DNA of 18,358 nt from an uncultured Clostridia bacterium (GCA_947166955.1 CAMVGI010000002.1:1-18358), one strand, 5' to 3'. Shown: positions 6,178-14,780, counted from the stretch's first letter. Numbers and translations: made by a program. The notes: generated by a model not told the origin, from the sequence alone.

Positions 6178-6651
6178 ATGGAAGCCATCGTCTGCATCAG
6201 CAAAAATTGGGGCATCGGCTGCGACGGACAGCTCTTGTTCCACCTCTCCGCCGACATGAAGCGGTTCCGTTCGCTCACCCTCGGCAAGACCGTTCTGCTC
6301 GGCTCGCACACGCTCGCCACCTTCCCCGAAGGGAAACCCCTGCCCGACCGCCGCTGCATCGTCTTCACGCGCAGCGAAACGCCGATCGAGGGCGCGGAGG
6401 TCGCGCACACGGTCAGCGACGCGCTCGCCCTCGCGGGCGAGGACGCCATTGTCATCGGCGGCGCGACCATCTACACGCTGCTGCTGCCCTACTGCGAGCG
6501 CGTAAAGGTCACGAAGGTCTTCGCCGCGCCGAAGGCGGACAGCTTCTTCCCCAACCTCGACGCGCATCCCGATTGGCGCGTCGATACCCAGAGCGAGATC
6601 ATGGAGGAGAACGGAGTCAAATTTCAATTCATCGACTATGTGAAGAAATAA
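6178..6651 (+). CDS. folA: Dihydrofolate reductase
   Basis: This 157-residue enzyme reduces dihydrofolate to tetrahydrofolate with NADPH. Visible motifs are the N-terminal WGIGCDGQLL (11-20), catalytic acid D26 in LSADMKRF, the folate-binding Arg in PLPDRR (R58), and the cofactor motif IGGATIY (93-99). The length is typical. Two positions differ from the usual pattern: the Leu-Pro-Trp segment reads LLF, and MGR-T reads LGSHT, so the Arg expected to hold the NADPH 2'-phosphate is Ser43. The ATG at 6178 lies 16 nt after thyA; AAGGAG at 6160-6165 overlaps the thyA stop with rather long spacing. Pairing with ThyA makes physiological sense because ThyA consumes the reduced folate that this enzyme regenerates. 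Confidence 0.93.
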   Translation: MEAIVCISKNWGIGCDGQLLFHLSADMKRFRSLTLGKTVLLGSHTLATFPEGKPLPDRRCIVFTRSETPIEGAEVAHTVSDALALAGEDAIVIGGATIYTLLLPYCERVKVTKVFAAPKADSFFPNLDAHPDWRVDTQSEIMEENGVKFQFIDYVKK

Positions 6652-6655
6652 GCGC

Positions 6656-8704
6656 ATGCCAAGTCTGTCCACCGACGTTCAATACATCAAAGGCATCGGA
6701 GAGGCCCGTGCAAAGTCCCTGCGAAAGCTGGGGATCGTCGATTTGCGCGGGCTTATCTCCTATTTTCCGCGCGCCTACGAGGACCGTCGGGAATACCGCC
6801 GCATCGCCGACCTCGTCGTCGGCGAGAACGCCTGCGTGCGCGCCGTCGTCGCGAGCGAGCCGAAGCTCTCGCACATCCGCAAGGGCCTCGACCTCGTGAA
6901 GTTCCGCGTCGCGGACGAATCCGGCCTGCTCGACCTCACCTACTTCAATCAAAGCTACCTCAAAAACACGTTCCGCACGGGCGAGGAGTACGTTTTCTAC
7001 GGCAAGGCGGAGGGGAACCTGCTCAAAAAGCAGATGACGAATCCGCTCTATGAGCGCGAGGGCGAAAACCGGATCACGGGGCGCATCATGCCCGTCTATC
7101 CGCTCACGGCGGGCGTCAGCCAAAGCCTCCTGCACAAGTCCGTCCGTCAGGGATTGGACGCGTGCGCCGACGAGCTCCCCGACGTTCTCCCCGAGGACGT
7201 GCGGCAGGAGTATCGGCTCTGCCACATCCGCTACGCCTACGAAAACGTCCACTTCCCCGCGGACGACGAGGCGCTTGCCGTCGCGCGGCGGCGGCTCGTA
7301 TTCGAGGAGCTGTACCTGTTGACGCTGGGGCTGCGTCTGCTGCGCGAGCGGCGCGGCGCGGAAAGCGGGCAGAAATGCGAAGCCGTTTCCCTCGCGCCGT
7401 TTTACGCCGCGCTGCCATTCCGGCTGACCGGCGCGCAGGCGCGCGCCGTCGAAGACTGCGCGCGCGACATGGCCTCCGGACGGTCGATGAACCGGCTCGT
7501 ACAGGGCGACGTCGGCTCCGGCAAAACGATGGTCGCGGCGGCGGCGGTCTGGTTCGCCGCGCAAAGCGGGCTGCAATCGGCGCTCATGGCGCCGACGGAG
7601 ATCCTCGCGGAGCAGCATTACAAGACCCTCGCGCCGCTGCTGGAGTCTCTCGGCGTCCGCTGCGCGCTGCTCACCGCCTCGACGACGGCGAAAACGCGCC
7701 GCTCGATCGCGGAGCAGCTGCAAACGGGCGAGATCGCGCTCGCCATCGGCACGCACGCGCTGCTCTCGCCCGACGTACGGTATCAAAGGCTCGGCCTCGT
7801 CGTCACGGATGAACAGCACCGTTTCGGCGTCGATCAGCGCGCGCTCCTGAGTGCGAAGGGTGAAAACCCGCATCTGCTCGTCATGTCTGCGACGCCCATC
7901 CCGCGCACGCTTGCGCTGATGATCTACGGCGATCTCGACGTCTCGATCATCGACGAGCTGCCCCCCGGGCGGCAGAGCATCGACACCTATGCGGTGAATT
8001 CCTCCTATCACAAGCGCATTTACGACTTCCTGCGCAAGCAGGTCGAGGGTGGGCGTCAGGCGTACGTCGTCTGCCCGATGGTCGGTGAGAACGACGAGCT
8101 GCCCGACGAGCGGAAGGCGGTCGCCGCCTATGCCGAAAAGCTGCAAAAAGAGGTGTTCCCCGATTTGTCCGTCGCCCCCATCCACGGCAAGATGAAGCCG
8201 AAGGAAAAGGAGGCGGTCATGCGCGATTTTTCGGCGGGGAAAATCGACGTCCTCGTATCCACCACGGTCGTCGAGGTCGGCGTGGACGTGCCGAACGCCT
8301 CGGTCATGCTCATTGAAAACGCCGAATGCTTCGGGCTTTCGCAGCTCCATCAGCTGCGCGGGCGCGTCGGGCGCGGGAAGCACAAATCCTACTGCATCCT
8401 CGTCTCCGACAGCAAAAGTGAGGAGACGAAACGCCGCCTCGCGGTGATGACGAAGACGAACAACGGCTTTATCATCGCGGAGGAGGATTTGAAGCTCCGC
8501 GGCCCCGGCGACTTCTTCGGCTCGCGCCAGCACGGACTTCCGTCGCTGCGCGTCGCCGATCTCACCTGCGACATGGAGCTGCTGCACGAATCGCGCGCCG
8601 CGGCGGAGGCGCTCGTTGCCGGCGACCCGACGCTCGCCGCGCATCCGGCGCTTCTCGCGCGCATCCGCGAGCTGTTCGAGCTCAACGCCGGCGCAATGAA
8701 TTAA
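6656..8704 (+). CDS. recG: ATP-dependent DNA helicase RecG
   Basis: This 682-residue helicase, the normal RecG length, remodels stalled replication forks and branch-migrates Holliday junctions. Residues 5-30 contain a helix-hairpin-helix-like YIKGIGEARAKSLRKLGI, followed by the OB-fold wedge domain (about 50-140) that splits the fork. The two helicase lobes follow: Walker A GDVGSGKT (284-291), DEQH (385-388) within the RecG signature DEQHRFGVDQR, SATPIPRT (411-418), and motif VI QLRGRVGRG (566-574). The C-terminal TRG region LRGPGDFFGSRQHG is present. The start lies 4 nt after folA with no strong ribosome binding site, so translation is probably coupled. A hairpin terminator follows. Confidence 0.97.
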   Translation: MPSLSTDVQYIKGIGEARAKSLRKLGIVDLRGLISYFPRAYEDRREYRRIADLVVGENACVRAVVASEPKLSHIRKGLDLVKFRVADESGLLDLTYFNQSYLKNTFRTGEEYVFYGKAEGNLLKKQMTNPLYEREGENRITGRIMPVYPLTAGVSQSLLHKSVRQGLDACADELPDVLPEDVRQEYRLCHIRYAYENVHFPADDEALAVARRRLVFEELYLLTLGLRLLRERRGAESGQKCEAVSLAPFYAALPFRLTGAQARAVEDCARDMASGRSMNRLVQGDVGSGKTMVAAAAVWFAAQSGLQSALMAPTEILAEQHYKTLAPLLESLGVRCALLTASTTAKTRRSIAEQLQTGEIALAIGTHALLSPDVRYQRLGLVVTDEQHRFGVDQRALLSAKGENPHLLVMSATPIPRTLALMIYGDLDVSIIDELPPGRQSIDTYAVNSSYHKRIYDFLRKQVEGGRQAYVVCPMVGENDELPDERKAVAAYAEKLQKEVFPDLSVAPIHGKMKPKEKEAVMRDFSAGKIDVLVSTTVVEVGVDVPNASVMLIENAECFGLSQLHQLRGRVGRGKHKSYCILVSDSKSEETKRRLAVMTKTNNGFIIAEEDLKLRGPGDFFGSRQHGLPSLRVADLTCDMELLHESRAAAEALVAGDPTLAAHPALLARIRELFELNAGAMN

Positions 8705-8712
8705 AGGGCAAA

Positions 8713-8752
8713 AAGGAAGCGTTCCCCGCTTGGGAACGCCTCCTTCTTCTTT
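8713..8752. terminator. Bidirectional rho-independent terminator between recG and galK
   Basis: GCGTTCCC (8719-8726) pairs perfectly with GGGAACGC (8732-8739) around a CGCTT loop. AAGGA on the left and TCCTT on the right extend the stem. An A run precedes it and a T-rich tail (TTCTTCTTTGTT) follows, so it can end both convergent transcripts. Confidence 0.85.
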
Positions 8753-8754
8753 GT

Positions 8755-10035
8755 TCAAATCAGCCTCGTGCTTCCGACGTTGCGCACCTGCACAACATGG
8801 CAGCGGCCCTTGCCGAACTCCGCTTCCATTTGGGAGACGAAATCGTCCAGCCGATCGAGCGGCACATACGCCTGCGCCGTTCCGGCGAAGCCGCCGCCGT
8901 GGACGCGCGCCGCGCCCGATTCGCTCGCCAGCTCGCGCGCCCTGCGAATGACGCGCAGCAGCCTGTCGCCGCCCGGGCGGTCAATCGACACGTTTTGCAA
9001 CTTCTTTTCCGACGACTCGCCCGATTCGCGCACCAGCGCGAGATACGCCGCAAAGTCGCCGCGCCGGAGCGCCTCATACTCCGCGGCCGCGCGCTTCGTC
9101 TCGGCGAAGAAATGCTCGGCGCGCAGCGTCGGACGTTCGCCGCATTCCGCGAGCACACGCTCCCGCTCGCGCAGGAACCGCGCCTCGTCCACGTCGCGCA
9201 GCCGCTCTTTCCCGAAGAACGCCGCAACCGCGCGGCACTCGCCGGGGATCGCGGCATACGCGTCGTCCAGATTCGCATGGTTCGCGCCGCTGTCGATGAT
9301 CACAAGCGCGTAGCCCTCGCGCGCGAAGTCCACCGCGCACTGCCGCACGGCCGGTTCCTTCGGGTCGGCAAAGTCGATGCCGATGACGCCGCCCGTGGCG
9401 CACGCCATCTGGTCCATCAATCCGCAGGGCTTGCCGTAGAACACGTTCTCGGCATACTGCCCGATCTGCGCGTTCTGCGTGGAGGTCAGCGCGCCGCCGC
9501 AGCTCAAATCGTTCACGATCTGTCCGACGAGCACCTCGAACGCCGCGGAGCTGGAAAGCCCCGAGCCGCGCAGCACCTGCGTCTCCGTATAGGCGTCGAA
9601 GCCGCTGACCGTGTAGCCCAGTTCCGTAATGCGCGCGGCGACGCCGCGCACCAGCGACGCCGAGTTTCCGCGTTCGTCGGCGTGCGCCGCCGTATCGCGT
9701 CCGTCCACCTCCACGGCGTTGTGGCCCTTGGAGAGCACGCGGATCATGGCGTCTTCGTTGCGCGCGACGCAGCCGAGCGTGTCCATGTCCACGCTTCCGG
9801 CAAGCACGCAGCCGCCCTGATGGTCGGTATGGTTGCCGCCGAGCTCCGTGCGCCCCGGCGCGCTGAAGATCATCAGCTCGCGCGTCCCGTCGGGATCATA
9901 GTGTTTCAGGAATCCCTCCGTCACGGACTCGACGCGCCGGTAGATCTCATCCATCGGGCGGTTTCCGTAGACCGTGCGAAGCGTCTCGTCAAACCGCCCG
10001 TCGCGGAGCGATCGCAGCAGTTCCTGTGCGCGCAT
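8755..10035 (-). CDS. galK: Galactokinase
   Basis: This 426-residue GHMP-family kinase phosphorylates galactose to galactose-1-phosphate, the first Leloir step. The galactokinase signature is SAPGRTELGGNHTDHQGG (58-75), with the catalytic Arg R62. The ATP-binding glycine/serine loop is LRGSGLSSSAAFE (155-167). The catalytic Asp is D208 in GLMDQMA, and the C-terminal GHMP motif is VHGGGFAGTAQAYV. The signature differs from the textbook GRVNLIGEHTDY form (TELGGNHTDH) but keeps the key residues. GGAGGGGG precedes the ATG at 10035. It is the last gene of a minus-strand operon, 35 nt after the acyl-CoA synthetase gene. No galT or galE is nearby, so galactose use would need genes elsewhere. Confidence 0.93.
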   Translation of the reverse strand: MRAQELLRSLRDGRFDETLRTVYGNRPMDEIYRRVESVTEGFLKHYDPDGTRELMIFSAPGRTELGGNHTDHQGGCVLAGSVDMDTLGCVARNEDAMIRVLSKGHNAVEVDGRDTAAHADERGNSASLVRGVAARITELGYTVSGFDAYTETQVLRGSGLSSSAAFEVLVGQIVNDLSCGGALTSTQNAQIGQYAENVFYGKPCGLMDQMACATGGVIGIDFADPKEPAVRQCAVDFAREGYALVIIDSGANHANLDDAYAAIPGECRAVAAFFGKERLRDVDEARFLRERERVLAECGERPTLRAEHFFAETKRAAAEYEALRRGDFAAYLALVRESGESSEKKLQNVSIDRPGGDRLLRVIRRARELASESGAARVHGGGFAGTAQAYVPLDRLDDFVSQMEAEFGKGRCHVVQVRNVGSTRLI

Positions 10036-10070
10036 AAGTCTCCCCCTCCTGCGCTTTCGCGCGTCCGCCG

Positions 10071-11795
10071 TCAGCCCGCCTTTGCGTTCTTGGCGGCCTC
10101 TTCCTCTTCGAGCATGCGGTAGGCGACCTTGCCCACCATCGTCTTGGGCAGTTCCTCGCGGAATTCCACGTCATAGGGCATGGCATACTTTGCGATGTGG
10201 CGCCTGCAATGCTCCAAAATGGAGCGTTTGGTCTCATCGTTCGGCTGGTAGCCGGGGTTGAGCTTGACGAAGGCCTTGACCTTGTGCATACGGTAGGCAT
10301 CCGGCACACCGATGACGCAGCTCATCTGCACCGCCTCGTGCGCGTCAAGGATGTTTTCGATCTGCGCGGGGTAGACGTTGTAGCCGGAGGAAATGATCAT
10401 GCGCTTGGCGCGGCCGCGGAAGAACACGAAACCCTCGCTGTCCATATAGCCGAGGTCGCCGGTATAGAGCCACGTAAGCCCGTCCGCATGCTTGCGCAGG
10501 GAGTTCGCGGTCTCCTCCGGCTGGTTCATGTACTCCCGCATCACGGTGGGGCCGGAGATCACGATCTCGCCCTCCGTACCGTAGGGCACCTCCTTGTCCG
10601 TGCCCGGCTCGACGATCTTGAAGTAGGTATCGGGGAACGGAAGCCCGATGCTTCCATCCTTATGCATATGCGGCGGAGTGAGGCAGCAGGCGCAGACCGT
10701 TTCGGTCGCGCCGTAGCCCTCGCGCACCTGAACGACCGCCTTGTGGTCGTAGAGATACTTGTCGAATTTCTTCTTCAGCTCGATGCTGAGGCTGTCGCCG
10801 CCGGAGAACACGCCCTTGAGGCTGGAAAAGTCGGCGTTCTCCATTCCCGGCAGGCGCAGCAGCGCCTCGTAGAGCGTGGGCACGCCCGCGATGAAGTTGC
10901 AGCGCCGCTTTGTGATCTGCTTGGCGTAGCTCTTGGGCGTGAAGCGCGGGATGAGGATGCAGCTTCCGCCCTGCGAGAGCATCGAATGGACGCACACGCC
11001 CAAACCGAACCCGTGGAACAGCGGCATGGCGGCGAGCATCTTGTCGCCGGGGCGGAACATCGGATTGGTCGCGATGATCTGCTTGCCGAGCGCGTTGAAG
11101 TTGCGGTTGGTGAGCACGATGCCCTTGGTCGTACCGGTCGTTCCGCCGGAGTAGAGGATCACAGCGGGGTCTTCGCCGCGGCGCGGCACCTTGTAGGTCT
11201 TATAGAAGCACGAGCGGCTGAGCCTGAGGAAGTCCTTCCACATCAGCACCGGCGCGTCGTATGGGATCTTCTCGATCTTGCGTCCCTCGGTGAGCATATA
11301 GCCCGCGCGGATGGGCTGGGAGAGCGCGTCCTTCACGGAGGCGATCACGATGTTGACGACCTTGGTGTTCTTGCGGATGCGCTCGAACTTGTCGTAGAAT
11401 TGGTCGAGCGTAATGGCGAGCACGCTTTCGGACTCGTTGAGGTAAAACTCGATCTCCTTCTCGGCGGAGAGCGGATGGATCATGTTGGCGATCGCGCCGA
11501 CGAGGTTGACCGCATAGAACAGGCAAACCGCCTGCGGGCAGTTGGGCATCGAGATGGTGACGCGGTCGTTCTCGCGGATGCCGATGGTCTTGAGCGCCTT
11601 GGCGCAGCGCTCGATCTCGGCGAGCATCTGGCGGTAGGTGGTCTGTTTGCCCATGAAGGTATAGGCGATGTAGTTGGGATACTGCGTCGCGATCTTCTCG
11701 ACCGCCTCGAACATCGTACCGTCGAAGTAATCCAGATGGAACGGCACCTCGCCGAGATGGTCCTTCCACGGCGCCTTCACCGCAAGCTCACTCAT
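10071..11795 (-). CDS. AMP-forming acyl-CoA synthetase (long-chain fatty-acid CoA ligase-like)
   Basis: This 574-residue member of the adenylate-forming (ANL) superfamily activates a carboxylic acid to an acyl-AMP and then usually to acyl-CoA. Core motifs in order are ILYSGGTTGTTKG (about 213-225), GYGATET (360-366), YTGDLGY (444-450), the hinge region RGRAKRMIISSGYNVYP, and the catalytic Lys K556 in PKTMVGKVAYR. The pattern fits medium or long-chain fatty acyl-CoA ligases best, but chain length and acceptor cannot be read directly. The ATG at 11795 has GAGGAGG 6 nt upstream; a TTG two codons earlier is less well placed. It overlaps the preceding acyltransferase-like gene by 8 nt, so the two proteins are probably made together. 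The C-terminus is Glu/Ala/Lys-rich. Confidence 0.88.
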   Translation of the reverse strand: MSELAVKAPWKDHLGEVPFHLDYFDGTMFEAVEKIATQYPNYIAYTFMGKQTTYRQMLAEIERCAKALKTIGIRENDRVTISMPNCPQAVCLFYAVNLVGAIANMIHPLSAEKEIEFYLNESESVLAITLDQFYDKFERIRKNTKVVNIVIASVKDALSQPIRAGYMLTEGRKIEKIPYDAPVLMWKDFLRLSRSCFYKTYKVPRRGEDPAVILYSGGTTGTTKGIVLTNRNFNALGKQIIATNPMFRPGDKMLAAMPLFHGFGLGVCVHSMLSQGGSCILIPRFTPKSYAKQITKRRCNFIAGVPTLYEALLRLPGMENADFSSLKGVFSGGDSLSIELKKKFDKYLYDHKAVVQVREGYGATETVCACCLTPPHMHKDGSIGLPFPDTYFKIVEPGTDKEVPYGTEGEIVISGPTVMREYMNQPEETANSLRKHADGLTWLYTGDLGYMDSEGFVFFRGRAKRMIISSGYNVYPAQIENILDAHEAVQMSCVIGVPDAYRMHKVKAFVKLNPGYQPNDETKRSILEHCRRHIAKYAMPYDVEFREELPKTMVGKVAYRMLEEEEAAKNAKAG

Positions 11796-12669
11796 AGGCA
11801 ACCTCCTCAGCCAGCGGCTTTTCCAGCTCCTCCGGATGCTCCAGCAGATACTTGAGCAGCCGGATGCTCTTCGTGTAGTAATACCCGTCCGCGATACGCT
11901 CGTCGACGGTGAGGCCGAGGTCGATCGACTCGTACATCTTCACAAACCCGTCCTTGTTATAAAGCGGCGTCCAGCGCTTCTCGCCGATGATGACGAAGAT
12001 CGACGCCGTGCCCCACGTGGAGAGGTGGTGATAGCCGCACTTGAGCTTGATCGAGCCGAGGTTGGAGATGAACACGCTCGCGTAGTTCGGGTCGTCCGCG
12101 ATCAGCGAATCCGGCACCCAGCCGTGCTTGTCGAGGAACATCAGGAAGTGCAGGATCGCCTTGGACAAAAACCGCGGCATGCGGTTAAAGAGGTCCATGC
12201 TGTCGTCGGTGGAGTTCTGCTTGCCCGAGCGCGTGGAGCGCACGATGTCGCGGATCTTGTTGTGCAGGGTATCGACGGTGTCCTCCGGCTTCGCTTCCAG
12301 AAACGCCATCTTCTCCTCGCTCTCGTCGGAGAATTCCTTCTTCACGACGAACGCGCTCGTGACCTTGTCGCGCTGGTAATAGTTCCCGTTCACGTAGAAG
12401 CGGTTGAGCTTGGGCCGCAGCGTAACGGTCTTCACAAGCGCCGCGACGATGACGTGGAAAAACGTGTATTTGAAATCCACGTCCCCCGCGTTCTTCTTTT
12501 CGATATACGCGTTGATGTTTGTCAGGTCGATGCGTTCGGAAATATACGCCTCGTTGTCGGGGCGGCTGGGATAGACGACGCCCATGACGAAATGCAGCGC
12601 GTCCTCGCGGCGGATGAGCGTCGCGTCCTTGCGGTCGCCCCAGCGTTTTTTGATCGGTTTTTCTGCCAT
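11788..12669 (-). CDS. Free-standing E2/CAT-fold acyltransferase-like protein without lipoyl domain
   Basis: This 293-residue protein resembles the catalytic domain of 2-oxoacid dehydrogenase E2 subunits (chloramphenicol acetyltransferase fold). Signs are TFFHVIVAALVKTV (69-82), FISNLGSIKLKCGY (200-213), SIFVIIGEKRW (223-233) and a C-terminal LGLTVDERIADGYY (251-264). The lipoyl and peripheral-subunit-binding domains of true E2 proteins are absent, and no E1 or E3 genes are nearby, so a role in a dehydrogenase complex is unlikely. The active-site motif reads DERIADG (256-262) where E2 has DHR--DG, so the catalytic His is Glu257. The start at 12669 has AAGGAG 6 nt upstream. It lies 10 nt after the phosphodiesterase gene and overlaps the acyl-CoA synthetase, which suggests work on acyl groups. 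The precise activity is unknown. Confidence 0.75.
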   Translation of the reverse strand: MAEKPIKKRWGDRKDATLIRREDALHFVMGVVYPSRPDNEAYISERIDLTNINAYIEKKNAGDVDFKYTFFHVIVAALVKTVTLRPKLNRFYVNGNYYQRDKVTSAFVVKKEFSDESEEKMAFLEAKPEDTVDTLHNKIRDIVRSTRSGKQNSTDDSMDLFNRMPRFLSKAILHFLMFLDKHGWVPDSLIADDPNYASVFISNLGSIKLKCGYHHLSTWGTASIFVIIGEKRWTPLYNKDGFVKMYESIDLGLTVDERIADGYYYTKSIRLLKYLLEHPEELEKPLAEEVAYE

Positions 12670-12679
12670 CGGTTTCTCC

Positions 12680-13414
12680 TTAGGGGATAAAGTTTTCAAA
12701 AATCGGCTGCGCGCCCTCCGCCTCGGCGGTCTCCATGTCCTCGCGCGAGCGGATGGTCCAGTAATAGATATCGACGCCGCCCGCTTCCTTCACGCGCCGC
12801 AGGCTGGGCGCGTCGCGGTGCGCGAAGTTGAAGGAGACAAAGTGCGGCTCCGTCTGCGCGTTGAACGCCATCTCCGTAAGGGCGCGGTCGGTCTCCGCGC
12901 CCATGCCGGCGGAATCCTTCGGCGTGCGCAAAAAGTCCTGTGCAAGCTGCCCGCGCACGATCTCCGGGCGGTTCGCCCTGAGCCACAGAAGGCAGCGCGG
13001 ATCGAACGACTCCGTCACATAGGGCACGTGGTACTTGTCCAGCTCCTCCACCGTGCGCGCGCTCAGCGCGTCGCTGTTCTCCCGCCAGGATTTGAGTTCC
13101 ACAAGAAGCGGAAGGCCCGTGCCCTCATAGAGCGCGAGTACGTCGCAAAACTGCGGGATGGTCTCCTCCGTGCCGCCGAGCTTGTATTCAGCAAGCTGCG
13201 CGGCGGTCAGATCCTCGATCACGCCCTCGCGCCCGGTCATGCGCTTTAAGTCGGAATCGTGAAACACGGCGAGCGCTCCGTCCGCGAGCAGATGCACGTC
13301 CAGCTCCGAGGGGAAGCCGTGTTCCACGGCGCGGCGAAACGCCGCCATGGAATTTTCGGGGATGCCGATGCTTTTGTCGTGCAGCCCCCTGTGCGCGTAA
13401 CGATGGTGTGCCAT
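12680..13414 (-). CDS. Glycerophosphodiester phosphodiesterase family protein
   Basis: This 244-residue protein of the GDPD TIM-barrel family hydrolyses glycerophosphodiesters, the deacylated phospholipid head groups, to glycerol-3-phosphate and an alcohol. The signature residues are visible: HRG (8-10), PENS (19-22), ELDV with E37 and D39, FHD with H52, and a later VELKSW. These supply the metal and phosphate sites. There is no signal peptide, so it acts in the cytoplasm. I chose the ATG at 13414 because MAHHRYAHRG is the normal family N-terminus and GGGAG lies 9 nt upstream; an ATG at 13423 is too close to it. It starts 1 nt after the MFS gene stops, indicating translational coupling. Its substrate may enter by that transporter. 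Confidence 0.88.
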   Translation of the reverse strand: MAHHRYAHRGLHDKSIGIPENSMAAFRRAVEHGFPSELDVHLLADGALAVFHDSDLKRMTGREGVIEDLTAAQLAEYKLGGTEETIPQFCDVLALYEGTGLPLLVELKSWRENSDALSARTVEELDKYHVPYVTESFDPRCLLWLRANRPEIVRGQLAQDFLRTPKDSAGMGAETDRALTEMAFNAQTEPHFVSFNFAHRDAPSLRRVKEAGGVDIYYWTIRSREDMETAEAEGAQPIFENFIP

Positions 13415-13415
13415 A

Positions 13416-14768
13416 TCAATCATCTCCCATATCCTCGAATGCGTCGAGTCCCTTCTTCGCCTCCACCTTCGCGTCGCCGTGGCGCACAAAGAGCATCGTC
13501 ACGAAGCTGCACGCCACGAAAAACGCCGCGTAGGGAAACAGCACCTTATAGCTCACATGGCGCATCAGCGTGCCCGCGACGATGGGCGTCACGACCTGCG
13601 CGGCCATGGACGCGGTATAGTAATAGCCGGTGAACTTTCCGATGTCGCTGCCCTTGCACATCTCCACGACCATCGGCAGCGAGTTGACGTTGATCGCCGC
13701 CCACGCGAAGCCCACGCAGGCAAACACGGCAAACATCACCGCGTTGATGGAGGAATAGGTCGTCGTGAGCACAAAGCCGAGCAGGAAGCAAACCGCAAGC
13801 ACCACGACGCCGCCCATGATGGTCTTCTTGCGCCCGATCTTCGAGGCAAGCTGGCCGATGGGAATGTACGAAATGATCGCACCGCCGGTCGCAATGAGCA
13901 GGCAGGTCGACGCGCCGCCGAGACCCTGTCCCATCACGACGTCGACATAGGTGGTGAACCACGTCGTCACGCCGTTATAGCCGATGAACCAAAGCGCGAT
14001 GGACGCGAGCAGGAACCCAAGGCTCTTTTTGACGGGCGCGGGCAGCACCTCGTTGCCGCTGCCGTCGTCCGTCGCGAGGTTCCACTCGGGATGCTCCGCC
14101 TCCAGTGCCTGATTCGCCGCCGTGAGCGCCGGCTCCTTCACGGTGAGAAACAGCGCCGCCACCGCGACGAACATGATCGCGGACACGATGACGAACAGCG
14201 GCTGATAGTTCACATGCGCAAGCCCCTGCACCTTCGCGTTGGGATACATCACCGCCGCAACGCCGAGGTAAATGATACCGCCGACCGCGCCCATGAGGTT
14301 GATAACGGCGTTTGCCTTCGAGCGCAGGGGCTTGGGCGTCACGTCCGGCATCAGCGCCACCGCAGGCGAGCGGTACGTGCCCATCGCAACGAGCAGCAGT
14401 CCCAGCACGATGACGAACGACACGGTCTTGAGCGTGCTCGGCGCGGCGTAATAGCCGTTGTCGAGCAGCGGCAGGATGTTCATCAGGATCACCGCGCAGC
14501 CCGTGCCGAACAGGATATAGGGCATACGCTTGCCGAGTTTGGTGTTCGCCTTGTCCGAAAGCGTGCCGAAGAACGGCAGCAAAAACAGCGCGAGGATATT
14601 GTCCGCCGCCATGATCGCGCCGGAGATCGTTTCGTTCATGTGGAACGTCTTGGTCAAAATCAGCGGCACGATGTTGTCATACATCTGCCAAAACGCGCAG
14701 ATGGACAAAAACGCAAGGCCGACAAGCAAGGTGCGCGGATAGTTCAGTTTGTCGCTTCTTAGCTTCAT
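13416..14768 (-). CDS. MFS transporter (SLC45/GPH-like)
   Basis: This 450-residue integral membrane protein has about 12 predicted transmembrane helices in two halves. The halves are split by a hydrophilic loop around 211-248 (EPALTAANQALEAEHPEWN). The first half has the loop GTLSDKANTKLGKRMPYIL (68-86), similar to the D--R-GKRRPYI signature of SLC45 and glycoside-type symporters. The second half has a matching GQLASKIGRKKTIM (305-318). Relatives carry sugars by cation symport, but the substrate here is not known. Location just before a glycerophosphodiesterase and acyl-metabolism genes could point to a lipid-derived solute; galK at the operon end would favour a sugar. AAGGAG 8 nt before the ATG supports the start. 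It begins 12 nt after ychF. Confidence 0.85.
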   Translation of the reverse strand: MKLRSDKLNYPRTLLVGLAFLSICAFWQMYDNIVPLILTKTFHMNETISGAIMAADNILALFLLPFFGTLSDKANTKLGKRMPYILFGTGCAVILMNILPLLDNGYYAAPSTLKTVSFVIVLGLLLVAMGTYRSPAVALMPDVTPKPLRSKANAVINLMGAVGGIIYLGVAAVMYPNAKVQGLAHVNYQPLFVIVSAIMFVAVAALFLTVKEPALTAANQALEAEHPEWNLATDDGSGNEVLPAPVKKSLGFLLASIALWFIGYNGVTTWFTTYVDVVMGQGLGGASTCLLIATGGAIISYIPIGQLASKIGRKKTIMGGVVVLAVCFLLGFVLTTTYSSINAVMFAVFACVGFAWAAINVNSLPMVVEMCKGSDIGKFTGYYYTASMAAQVVTPIVAGTLMRHVSYKVLFPYAAFFVACSFVTMLFVRHGDAKVEAKKGLDAFEDMGDD

Positions 14769-14780
14769 ATCGCCGTCTCC

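Noticed and set aside
6629..8758. A 709-codon minus-strand open frame antisense to recG
   Set aside because: RecG on the plus strand has every expected helicase motif. The antisense product is Arg/Asp/Val-rich, matches nothing and crosses the recG/galK terminator. It is a by-product of high GC content.
10197..11855. A 552-codon plus-strand frame opposite the acyl-CoA synthetase
   Set aside because: The minus-strand gene has complete ANL motifs and a good ribosome binding site. The plus-strand frame is His/Arg/Asp-rich and lacks a ribosome binding site or recognisable domain.
13479..14762. A 427-codon plus-strand frame opposite the MFS transporter
   Set aside because: It is extremely His/Arg-rich, which is the reverse image of transmembrane codons, and has no supporting signals.
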